DNA of 64,000 nucleotides from assembly GCA_963691815.1 (NCBI GenBank), contig OY829667.1:12986821-13050820 (forward strand), written 5' to 3'. The stretch's first letter is position 1, and each line of letters starts with the position of its first letter. A program made the position numbers and the translations under genes. This DNA comes from Echiichthys vipera. Lineage: Eukaryota > Chordata > Actinopteri > Perciformes > Trachinidae. A model generated the notes under the pieces. It had not been told where the DNA came from and ran no database searches. It saw nothing but the letters and a program-made list of their open reading frames with translations. Shown here piece by piece: positions 54,521 through 64,000 of the stretch.

Positions 54521-56630
54521 AAACCGTAGCAAGACGGTCCACACCCTTTTCAGATCGAACGTGCCTCTGCTGATATGTTTCAACAGCGTTCTTTCATGCC
54601 ACAGTGAGAAAGCCTGGCAGGGAACAGCTAATGCCTAATGGTTAAAGATTGTAGGACAGATTTTAAAAAAAAATTGTCAACTTTAATCCATGTCGCATGT
54701 CTAACCGGCCCATCACCATGGCTCCTTCTTCCGCTGTCACATCTTCCCTGCATAATGCATTACTGTGTTCTTTCTCTTCTTACATAAGTAAGTTCAGTAA
54801 CTTCTTTCAAGCTTACATAGGCATACAAAAAAAAAAAGCAACGACTTGATGAGGAACCCAACCCAAGCTGGTATCATCTTGCAATTTCATTAGTTCAGAC
54901 TCCATCTGGTTTATAAACTTAAACTCCTTGGGAAGAAAGGCTTGCTGCATGTGCCAAATCAGCTGCCTGGCACAGGGCCAACACTGGGTACACACCATGG
55001 CTCCCGAGCTCAAATTCTTTCTCTCTCCTCGCCTCTATTTTGTGTCAGAGATTAAAAATAGCAAGTGGCCTTCTGCAGAATAAGCAGTTCATGGATTCTG
55101 GCTTTGACACTGTGTTTGCCTGGAGAGGCCAGCTGTCACCTGCATGCAGGAAGAGTAGGCCAGACCACTGATTCTCAATACGCAGAGGGCTCTGGACTTT
55201 TGGCTGTGAGACAAAATGGGTGTGTCTGTGCATCCGTTTTACAGTGTCGGAAAACTTTTGGTGACTATAACTTTGTTTTTTTAAGTTATACCGTCACACT
55301 GAGATGCCTTGTGCACGCATTTAAAAAAAGGATAAGTTAATTCAATTAAAATCAGATTTTGAACATTTCTCTGGTTTTAGACAACTCTGTGTAGATTTGT
55401 AGTGCCGGAACAATTCTCTCCCAAGGCGGGAAGGAAGAGAATCAAGTTAAGCTGCTCTAATCTGTAAAACAATCAAAAGACTGAGACTGCTGCATTTAGA
55501 ATTAATGAAAGGCCAACCTTGTGAACACTTCGAAATTAGTCGAAGCGATTTTCTGCGGATATGGGCTCATTTTCTGGTTCAGGACATTACTATCAAACAA
55601 ACCTCATCTGTGTGTGAAAGCTCAAACAAATATTACACAGAGTTCACAAAGCCAACCTATGTGTCAGAGTGGAAGTTTTGATCAGATGAAATTCCACCTT
55701 GTGTGGTTTCTAGCTTAAGCAGGGGGCTGATACAAATAGCAGTCAAAAACTTTCAATGTCACTGGATCAGCTGTTCCCATTATACCCCGAGCCCCCTCAG
55801 GTGAACTCAAGTTCCTCTTCATTGACAAGAATTATAGTTAAGTGAATTTCGTCACAATCACGTTCTCATACTATTCAATGCAGCAACATTTTTTCTCATC
55901 TTGGTAAGAGAACTCTCAACCACTCATACCTTTAAAGCCATTATTTTTTTAACCATTTTATCCTGTTATTTATATTGTATTCATATTCATTAATTATGTT
56001 AAGCTAACCATCTTTGTCAGTAATCCATTACTTTTACGGTTTAGAGTTTTTGTTGGCTATCACTGAACTAGACAAATCAGATTTCTTTTAATGTATGTGC
56101 GTGGGTTGAAAAGAAACTAAATTCAAGTCAGGTCATATTGCAGGTTTATACATTTATATTAATAAATATTTCCACATATAAGGCACGTGTAGTCTCATCC
56201 AAACATCGACTTTGAAAAATAAAAACTGACCGATTAGTACGATCCACCCATACAGATGAATAGAATAGCATTAATATTATTCATTTTCACATATGTACAG
56301 CACATTCATTAAAAGTATTGGTAAGCCAATTTGGACCCCCTATGAGAGTAACAACAAAACGCAGAACTCCATTTATTGGCATCCCTTAGGAGGAAGAGAA
56401 AAGCAAACAACTGGGATTATTTTATCGCAGGGGAAAGGAAGAAGGAAATTTGGGGTACAGGAGTTAAAGCTGCCATATTTGTTATTTTTAGAGCTGCATA
56501 TTTCCTCTAGGGCATGAAGTTTGCAACTCCACTGATTTCCAGATTGTTTTTTCCTGTGCAGCAACAAGCCTGTCTAGATACAGAATGCACCTCTGGCTGC
56601 GTCGACGGCAGCTAAAAAGTGTTTTCTCTG
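54521..56630. other. Non-coding, no gene seen
   Basis: Intergenic DNA between the hAT remnant and the ccdc149 3' end. No SOD3-like exon or other domain was recognised in any frame. Confidence 0.45.
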
Positions 56631-56631
56631 T

Positions 56632-56637
56632 TTTATT
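56632..56637 (-). terminator. ccdc149: ccdc149 candidate poly(A) signal
   Basis: Minus-strand AATAAA (plus-strand TTTATT) 103 nt after the ccdc149 stop codon. Another AATAAA lies at 56377-56372. Which one is used cannot be told from sequence. Confidence 0.5.
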
Positions 56638-56739
56638 GACTAAAACTGAGCTGCTAGGTGGAACTACCATCAGTAGTTGCATTCATGCAATTACAAATAA
56701 AAAAATAACCATTGAAATAAGTCTTACAGTGACGTCAGA

Positions 56740-57266
56740 TCATGCCGAGCTGTTACTATAACAGGTGTCACTGCGCAGATCCACAATGTCCCACTCCCCT
56801 GTGCTCGACACCTCTGTGGGCTGGTTCTCTGAGGCTTCTACATGCTCAGGTACATGAGCTGACCCATCGTCCTGGGATTCACAGGGCTGATTACCCACCT
56901 CTGAATGATCGACAGAGGCTTGTTTAATTGGAAGCCATGGAAGGTCTGATTCAGTGGACGTGACACCCAGTGCCAGAGCTGCCTCTTCTCCTTCCTCCAC
57001 CGTGGAACCCAGTTCTTCATCCTCAACTCCCTCTACCTCATGCCCCGCCTCTTCCACTGGACTCCGCCCCTCCTCCAGCTCTAAGGCAGCTCCATCTTCC
57101 GTCAGGGTCACGATTTCTCCCCCTCTCCTGTCAATCCCATTCGTCTCCACCCCCACTAGAGGATCCAGGCTGTTGAGCAGGGCAGGTGCGTCTTCCCTGC
57201 CGATGCCATCTGTGCCAAGGTCGCTGCCAGCGGTGTGGCATTCCCACGAGGATTCATGTCTGTCGT
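56740..57266 (-). CDS. ccdc149: ccdc149 last exon
   Basis: 175 residues and TGA at 56742-56740, from DDRHESSWECHTAG to DTCYSNSSA. Acceptor TGTGCCAG. It is very acidic (Glu/Asp-rich, runs such as VEGVEDEELGSTVEEGEE) and likely disordered. One block, GGEIVTLTEDGAALELEEG, resembles the human C-terminal region. An AATAAA lies at 56637-56632, about 100 nt past the stop. Confidence 0.9.
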
Positions 57267-60200
57267 CTGGCACAAGTGGGAGAAGGAAGATGAGACAATT
57301 GGTCATTTTAATTATTCACTTAAACTGAGGCCATAGTTACAACAGAAAACAAGTACTTTTGCCCTATTCTGTTTCTCCGTCAGGTGGCTGTAAAAATGTG
57401 TTTGTTGGCAACATCAGCATGATTAACTGCCACAAAACACAGCTGCTAATAAAAACAACAGCAACAACAATAATACCTACTACTACAAATACTTCAACTT
57501 CTCCTTTGGGGTGAAACAATTAAATCCATTCTTTATGAATCAGCCACTAATTATTTTTCAATTAATTGATTAACCATTTAGCTAATGAAGACCCAACTTT
57601 TTTTTTTACTTTCTAAAATTCAAGATTATGGAAAAAGCAAATATCTGGTATTTCTGCTTAAATAATAGCTTGACAAATATGAATCGATTATCATTTCGAG
57701 TCAATCCTCTCAGCTCTATTATGTGATTCAAAAACCACTAACTAGAAGGACACAAGGAGAGCACAGGCCTCAGTGAAGGCCATCCCTTATCTTGCAATGT
57801 TAACAAAAGTGAAAAATAATTTTTATTGATGATCAGGAAAAATGAAAAATGGAATGTGTTCATCCTTGGCCCATGCCACACCCATCTACCAAGTTTCATG
57901 AAAATCAGGCCAGTAGATTTTCCGTGATTCTGCTGATAAACAGACAAACAAACAATCTGAAAAAGATGAGTTCAAGGTTTTAGTCAGAGTTTACAATGCC
58001 TTTTAAGGAGGAAAATAAACATTAATAGTCAGTAACAAATTAGTTATTTTTTAGTGCGAAGTATTAATTGAACAATATAGACTAAGGATAGACCATGGCT
58101 TACTGAAAAATCTCATGCTGGTCTATTCCTTTATTATTTCTATTATATCTCTTTAATGATGATGAAAAAAAAGAGATGAAAAAACACTTTCAAAAGAAAA
58201 TATCAGGGAAACTTTCCGCTTTTGACCCAATGTATCAATGTAGAAAGTTATTTGAATTACTTATGCGACTGAAGTGTTTCCATGGCAACAGGCTAAATAT
58301 AGCAGCAGTGCCCAGACAAGGGGACGCAAGACAAGTGTGACGCCCCGCATCTTGGCAATAGCAACAGCTTAGTTCTGCTTCTTAACCGAAATATGCTCTC
58401 ACTTTGGGGATTACTGACCCATATTTGTGGATATGCAGGCTAAAAGGTTAAAGACTGCACATAGAGTCCCTGCCACCTTTCCTACACACACATACACATG
58501 CAAAAACATGCAGGAAGAAAGCAACATTACTTGAACTGGCATCCATATTTATGGCCCCCCCTCCCTCATCCCCTTTCAAAGAGAACACGGCAGAAGTTTC
58601 TGAATGTCAGCGGGCGAGAATTTGCTTCACATTTCTAAAATGCCATGGCATTTGGGCAGCTTGCACCAATGAGAAGCAGAGAGGAGTGGGGACGGGAAGG
58701 AAAAGGACTTGGGTTAAACATGGAAGATAGCGAGGAGTGTTTAGCACGGGGTTGCTAATTACAGTGTTTTTACACACTCACCTTTAGGTGGCTGCGTCGT
58801 GGCACGTGTTGGATGAAGCTCCGGTTGAAGGTTTTCATTCAGTGCGATATTGTCTCGTGTCCCTGTAAGACCACACCCTGTTACTTTCGCCACCAAATCA
58901 ACAAAATGACAAAGTAAGTGGTATGAAGAGCTTATCAAAGCACATACTGCTGTTGTGTGTTGTGTGTACAAACATACACGCATGCAAGCATTGCAGTGTT
59001 CACAGGAAGTGGCTTCAGTTCCATGTCATCTGTCTTCATTAGTGATAGCTGCACGCTTTTTAGGCTGACACCATATGCTACTCATACGAGACTGTGCACT
59101 ATAAACCAGACATCACAAATACACACACAAAAATGTATTCACATAGACACATGTATACACAAGCCTTAATGTGTGCACATCAGCCTTTGCCTTCGCAGAA
59201 ACCCAGTGAATAGGCTTGTTTCTCTGACCATTCAAGTGTGAGGCACAAAAACAATCAGAAGAATGAGAAAATGGATGACTGGGTGGCACAAAGCGTGAGA
59301 ATCGTGAATGGTGAACGGAGACCATATTGTTATGAATGCGGCCCATATTGTTATAGATGCTCAGAGTTGACACTGACGTGGGAACAGTGAGTGATCACGG
59401 CGGGTGGGAGCTGTCTGGGTCCTTAGGCTTCCACACACCAACTGTGGGCGTCAAGATAAGCAACAAAATTGCTAGTTGTCTAAAGAGTTCCTTCTTTTAC
59501 AGAGACAGTGGTTTTAATCACTATGCTAGGTTGTTTTGATTGAAATGTCTCAACGATTATTGGATATACTGCCACGAAATCTGGTACAAACATCTACCCC
59601 GTCAGGACAAACGCATGATTCAAAGTCAACATTTCAAAGTGTCTATGACTTTGGTTTACAACTTGTAATACTTGCAAAGCTAATTACTTACTGTCTGTAG
59701 ATTGAATGACAGAAATGGTTGCTTTTGGCTAATCCAAAGATTTAAATATCCGAAAAAATCAAGGCGTGACATGACATTAATGACCTGATCTTGTGAATCA
59801 CATATTGCCGTGAAGAAATCATGCTCACTGACTTGCAACAATGCCCACGACCCATAACACAATAAAGTTTTGAGAGAGAAAGAAGAGTTTTTAAAACCAA
59901 GCCTTAAAACCAATAATACGGTGGTGTTGGTTTCTTGTATGAAGAGCAGGGCCTTTCTTTAACACCTTCCTGGCAGCTGCATGTCCAGCCATCTAACCAT
60001 CCTTTCTCCACCTTGACCCACACACTGTATAAGCACCCATCCTGCAAAGATTACCAGCTCTTCTGCATTATGCGATACTCCAACATACCAGATCATATAC
60101 TCTATTATCACGAATAGGGAGGCAAAAAAAAGAGATGCCACACACTTGGATGCAGTGCTATCAAGTTCTAGAGTGACAAGAAAATGCCCTCCTCTTAACT

Positions 60201-62665
60201 GGAAACAACTGTCACTGGACCAAAACACAGCTACACTGTATGGGTGCATTTTGTATCCACCTCTGTCTTAACAATAGCTGATGCGCACTGACAGGCTTTC
60301 ACTTGCTGTGTTACATTTCAGCTTGCACCAATTCGATGTGGGGGGTAGGGAGGACTGGAGTACTGTTGGGGATCCATCAATCACAACTTTATCTGACTCA
60401 CTGCATCGATGTCATTGTTATTGTTTTTGGCTCTCTCTCATCCGGAGACAACGTAGTCACCTCTAGTGTTCTCTGGGCCTCGGATAGGCAGCCAAGGCCC
60501 TCCATCCTATTCTGTTTGCCTTTAATATCCATCAGCCCAACTTCATATCACATCAAGGCCACAGACGCTCACATCTCTATATTTCTGTCTCCCTAACTGT
60601 GGTGGACAGCGTGGTCGTCAGGCACTCTGGGCCCTCGCCTACAAATTCCCTAATAACGGCACATTCCCCTAAATGTGTTTGTAATGTGGGCAATCATTTT
60701 CAGTAATGGATGCTTGTCAGTTTTATGGCGGTGAGAATGACGGTCTCATGACAGGGCACCTCCATCCAGCCGCAGCCCCTCCACCTCTCAGAATGGTTCA
60801 TATACGGCACAACATCTCCCTCCAGTGGGAAAAGCGGGGAACTATTTTCTAGGTGGGCCATCTTGTCTCCTGGTTGACTATGGAAATTATTTTCAGGCTG
60901 CAAATTTCTCTTGGGATACTATTTTACTTAAACGTTTAACAGCAGTTTACATTTGGTAGATTGTTCAATTTTTACATTTCTGCTGAGGATGACACATTCT
61001 GAATCATATATCACTTTATGATATGACAGTCGTCAGTCCTGGTCTCACATGATTTTTGATTCAAATTATTTCGAGGGAGAATATCAACGCATTTGAAAAT
61101 GAACCAAGAAAACAGTAGCTCTCTTTAAAAAGGTCTCTCCTGCTCTTAAAACATGCCCAACCCCAACACTAAAAAATTTATTCAGGCAGTTAATGGTATC
61201 ACAAACAGACACATGAGCGGGTGGTCAATGGAGTCACCACATTGTAAACGGTGGGCATGAGGTGACATGCTTTCTGGGCTTCTGCCCAGATTTGTCCTGG
61301 CATGACATAGTGGAGGGCATGGATGGCTAAGTGGGGCAGAAGGAATACATACTCCCAATTCCCACAGATACGCGGTAGGTCAAGCCTGAGACGCAGCCAC
61401 AGAAGAGAGAAAGACACACTGTTATCAACAGAAACCTTATTATTAAGTCAAATCTAGCAAGTTTTGCTAGCTACAACAATGTTGCAACGTATGAGAAGAT
61501 TAATGGTAGGGAAAAACATTTTCTTCTCACTTTTAGCTAGCAAATGATTAATTATAAAGTGACAAAAATGCCACGGTTTATGATGTCAACTGGTTGTTAC
61601 TAGTTAACCTAATCGTTTTACTTTATGTAAACACACACACATGTACGCGCATGTGGTCTACGGACACATTGACACAACATCATGTTTGCTGATGGTGTGG
61701 TGTAGTGTAGTTACAGGTTCTTTTTTGCGTTCAATACCAACCTAGTCAAAGCATATGCAGAAATCCCACATTGTCTTTGCAACTGTGTATACATGCACAG
61801 GTGATCATATACAACTGCTTTATAGTCTTCTAACTACACATGGCGCAGCAGCTATCATTTTTTACCCACCTTTTTCATAGAAATAATGCTGGATTACTCA
61901 GAAACATGTATATACACCTTATATCCATGACAAATGACTGTCATTGAAATACTTTACAATGATAGAGAATATATTGGAATGTATTTTTATATTCTATAAA
62001 TTACTGTTATTGCTATGTATCCGATAACTGGATTGTGTTTGGTGTTAGATTAAAATATGGAGGAGTCGTTTCAGGACTTCAGCTAGGAGACTTCAAGTAC
62101 CACAATGTTTTTTGTGTGTGGTAGCTTTAAAGGAGACATATTCTAATTTTACAGTTCATACATGTATTTTGGGTTTCTACTAGAACCTATTGGAAATATA
62201 TTTTCTCAATATGTCTGTCTGAATATACCTGCATTCAATCTGTCTGAAATGTTTTGTTTTAGCACCTGTCTCTCTGTCTCAAGCCCCCTCCCTAAAAGTG
62301 CTCTGAATGGCTTGGGAGAAAAATATGGTGCACCTTTGCAAAGGTAATTATCAAGTCGTGGGTGGAGATACTCAGATGGGGGAACGTATATTCTAAAGAG
62401 CCTGCATGTGACATAGGAAGAGAATCCAAATCTGAATGCCTTGTTGAATCCCATTTTCTGTTTGGGCAGCACACAAAAAAACTGACTGGGTTGTCTTATT
62501 TCAGTTTGTGAGTTTAACACTTGGTCCTGAGACCCACCTGGAAGACTCCACAGTCCTGAAACCTCCAATGTCTTCAGCTTCCTTTCCAAATCTGCTACTC
62601 TGTTTCCAAGGATCCTGCAGACCAAGTATTGTGGGTCAGGTTATTTGGGACTGATGAACAGTATT

Positions 62666-62762
<97 letters not shown>

Positions 62763-64000
62763 TCATGTGTCACAGTCCAGTGTTTGCCTTAGAGGTGGAG
62801 GAGGATTCTGAGAACAGGTATGCAAACATAAGTGTGCCAGGAGGATGAAGCTTAAAGGTGAGCCACATGAAAGAGTCCTAGCAGAGGAGCAGGTGAGGGT
62901 TCCTCTGACATCATTACCTGTTGGTGTGCCTCTGGTGCTGGATGACCAGGTTCTTCTCATGAATGGTCTCCAGCAGAGCCGTAGCCAGGGACTTAAGGTC
63001 AGCGATGGACTGAGGCGTTGCTGGCAGGCTGCAGCCCTGCTCTTCCAAGAGCATCTCCTGGACTAAAAAGGAGAGGGGGGTGGGGGGTGTGGGTTGAGGG
63101 GTTATGGGTGAAGCAGATGAAAAACAGGCAGAAAGAAAAGGAATAGAAGGAGAGAATAAAAAGGAGGGAGAAAACAATTTTATTCAAAGCCATATGTGCC
63201 AAGGACGGCATCAACGAAAACATGGGGTATTAAACTACAACCTGCCAATAACACACCAATACAACTTTCACTAAGCTTAAAAATATACAAGAGAGAGTGC
63301 GCTTTTACATGAGACATGGGAAAACACCATGACAAGAGAAAGACAGAGATGGAGAGTTGGAAACAGCTGTCTACTAGAGACACTCTCCTAACTTTAACTC
63401 TGGGAGCCCACTGTGCTGCTTCTGCCAGCGACTGTCAGTCATCTTGGCAGGCTCATTTCCCTGCCAGTGGTGCTCTCCACCACTCAGAATACAATTAGTA
63501 GCCCAGCTGGTGTCCACGCAGTGGCTTGAAGGATGATCAAAAAAGGAGTTAAATAATGGAATGGGATACGGCAAGAAAAAAAGGTTTTTGAAGAAAGAAT
63601 CAGTTGCAGGGTTTATCTGACTAAAATCTACTTCACATGCCATACAAGAGGGGACGGACAACACATTACTGGCCTTCAACACTTTCCAGATCAGCTGCTA
63701 TGGTGTCAATTTATGCGTTCAAAGAGAATTCAAACCGAGCTGAACAGTTTTTTTTCTCACCTTGTTTTGCTGAGAGGACTCCAGTGAGGGGACTACTGTT
63801 TGATTTCCCACATGTGCTGGAGTTTTTCCTCCTCTCAAGAGCTGTCTGTGCGGGGGGGAAAAAAACAAAATAAAGCTTGCCCTGCATGTTTGATGAATAC
63901 TGAAAACAAATGATTACTTTTACTGCACATGCGTAACAATACAAATGACTCCTTCAGGATTCATAAGCCTCAAAATCAGACACATTCCATCTTTACCTTG
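56740..64000 (-). CDS. ccdc149: ccdc149: coiled-coil domain protein 149 (3' half; 5' end outside window)
   Basis: Six exons encode about 305 C-terminal residues. Recognised by the CCDC149 blocks ALERRKNS, PLTGVLSAKQ, GCSLPATPQSIADLKSLATA, LLETIHEKNLVIQHQRHTN, ILGNRVADLERKLKTLEVSG and LWSLPG. The junctions keep frame through phases 0, 1, 2, 1, 1. The N-terminal coiled coils lie beyond 64000. Molecular function is not established. The C-terminal exon is acidic and poorly conserved apart from a block (GGEIVTLTEDGAALELEEG) resembling the human GREIIKLTKEQ region. Teleosts can have a and b copies of this gene; I cannot tell which this is. Confidence 0.93.
57540..57720. mobile_element. MITE-like repeat fragment (ATTAATTGATTAACC)
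   Basis: TTTTTCAATTAATTGATTAA CCATTTAGCTAATG matches the GATTAATC-type repeat seen at 14205 and 37175. In ccdc149 last intron. Confidence 0.5.
57760..57960 (+). mobile_element. Common teleost repeat (CCACACCCATCTACCAAGTT)
   Basis: Phrases CCATGCCACACCCATCTACC, AAGTTTCATGAAAATCAGGC, CAGTAGATTTTCCGTGAT and CTGATAAACAGACAAACAAA are characteristic of a widespread fish repeat. Confidence 0.65.
58782..58862 (-). CDS. ccdc149: ccdc149 exon (TRDNIALNEN...TTQPPK)
   Basis: 81 nt. The phase fits both neighbours: G|GG gives Gly, then TRDNIALNENLQPELHP and TRATTQPPK, then one base. It aligns with human GKDTILFSD. Acceptor TCTTACAG, donor GTGAGTGTG. Identity rests on phase, position and a short match, so it is a little weaker than the other exons. 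Confidence 0.85.
59535..59690 (+). mobile_element. Common teleost repeat (AAATGTCTCAACGATTATTGG)
   Basis: AAATGTCTCAACGATTATTG GATATACTGCCACGAAATCT GGTACAAACAT is a known fish repeat phrase. In ccdc149 intron. Confidence 0.6.
61199..61417 (-). other. Unassigned 72-codon open frame in ccdc149 intron
   Basis: Peptide-like content (LPRICGNWEYVFLLPHLAIH, MPGQIWAEAQKACHLMPTVY) but no recognised family, and no clear acceptor/donor pair that would keep the ccdc149 frame. The neighbouring ccdc149 exons already join in phase without it. Confidence 0.2.
62133..62345 (+). mobile_element. Interspersed repeat family A, copy 3
   Basis: GGAGACATATTCTAATTTTA CAGTTCATACATG, TTTGGGTTTCTACTAGAACC, TATGTCTGTCTGAATATACC, TGTCTGAAATG, TTTTAGCACCTGTCTC and AAGCCCCCTCC, in the order of copies 1 and 2. 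In ccdc149 intron. Confidence 0.8.
62538..62614 (-). CDS. ccdc149: ccdc149 exon (RILGNRVADL...LWSLPG)
   Basis: RILGNRVADLERKLKTLEVS and then GLWSLP, plus one base of Gly. Acceptor GTCTGCAG, donor GTGGGTCTC. Near-identical to the human exon. It ends the coiled-coil part. Confidence 0.97.
62667..62760. repeat. (GT)47 microsatellite
   Basis: Uninterrupted array in the 303-bp ccdc149 intron 62615-62917, filling about a third of it. Confidence 0.98.
62918..63062 (-). CDS. ccdc149: ccdc149 exon (VQEMLLEEQG...HQRHTN)
   Basis: 48 codons and two bases. It carries the most conserved CCDC149 block, SLPATPQSIADLKSLATALL and ETIHEKNLVIQHQ. Acceptor TTTTTAG, donor GTAATGATG. Heptad-like spacing of Leu/Ile fits a coiled coil. 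Confidence 0.97.
63761..63845 (-). CDS. ccdc149: ccdc149 exon (TALERRKNSS...SAKQ)
   Basis: 28 codons plus one base. It reads TALERRKNSSTCGKSNSSPL and then TGVLSAKQ. Acceptor GCACAG preceded by a C-rich tract, donor GTGAGAAAA. The last base joins the next exon to give Val, as in human SAKQV. Confidence 0.95.
63997..64000 (-). CDS. ccdc149: ccdc149 partial exon at window edge
   Basis: The last four bases read CAAG|GTAAAGATG on the minus strand, a good donor after a Lys codon. In human the residues before the next exon are KYK, which fits. Only the end of this exon is in the window. Confidence 0.65.

Noticed and set aside
56954..57328. Ser/Pro-rich plus-strand frame of 124 codons
   Set aside because: Antisense of the Glu-rich last exon of ccdc149.

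Overview
This is a stretch of vertebrate, almost certainly teleost fish, nuclear DNA. Genes are split into short exons with canonical GT/AG introns. The intergenic and intronic DNA is full of long GT/CA, AT and GATA microsatellites and of fish-type interspersed repeats: Tc1-like, hAT-like, L2/Rex-like LINE tails and tRNA-derived SINEs. Nothing bacterial, phage or CRISPR-like is present. All genes found lie on the minus strand.

Layout from high to low coordinates. (1) 64000-56740: the 3' half of ccdc149, a coiled-coil domain protein, in six exons. The gene continues past the right edge. (2) 56.6-45.8 kb: an intergenic region of about 11 kb. It holds a 1.4-kb hAT-like element with a decayed BED zinc finger, a tRNA-derived SINE, a LINE tail, a GATA array and a degenerate tandem repeat. 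No gene was seen in it. (3) 45607-17009: the complete dhx15 gene, a DEAH-box splicing and ribosome-biogenesis helicase, in 14 coding exons. They join in frame to 759 residues and carry all the family motifs. The upstream CpG-rich region has an ETS/YY1-type core promoter, and poly(A) signals lie near 16.6 kb. (4) 16.5-8.0 kb: a repeat-rich intergenic region. (5) 7954-7874: a candidate first coding exon with a strong Kozak context and a clean donor. Gene order suggests a distal 5' exon of ppargc1a, which would make 1-7.87 kb its first intron; this identity is inferred.

The order ccdc149 - dhx15 - (ppargc1a), all in one orientation, matches human 4p15.2 as I recall it. SOD3, which lies between CCDC149 and DHX15 in human, was not found here. 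dhx15 is a housekeeping gene acting in the nucleus (spliceosome disassembly, pre-rRNA processing). ccdc149 is poorly characterised. The neighbours are linked by old synteny and there is no sign that they form a functional unit.

The oddest structure is a run of four abutting perfect hairpins at 54116-54242, sitting where the BED finger of the hAT element is broken. Other items of note are a foldback element with a second copy 24 kb away, three copies of one repeat family, and a GT/GC/AC alternating purine-pyrimidine tract in dhx15 intron 5.
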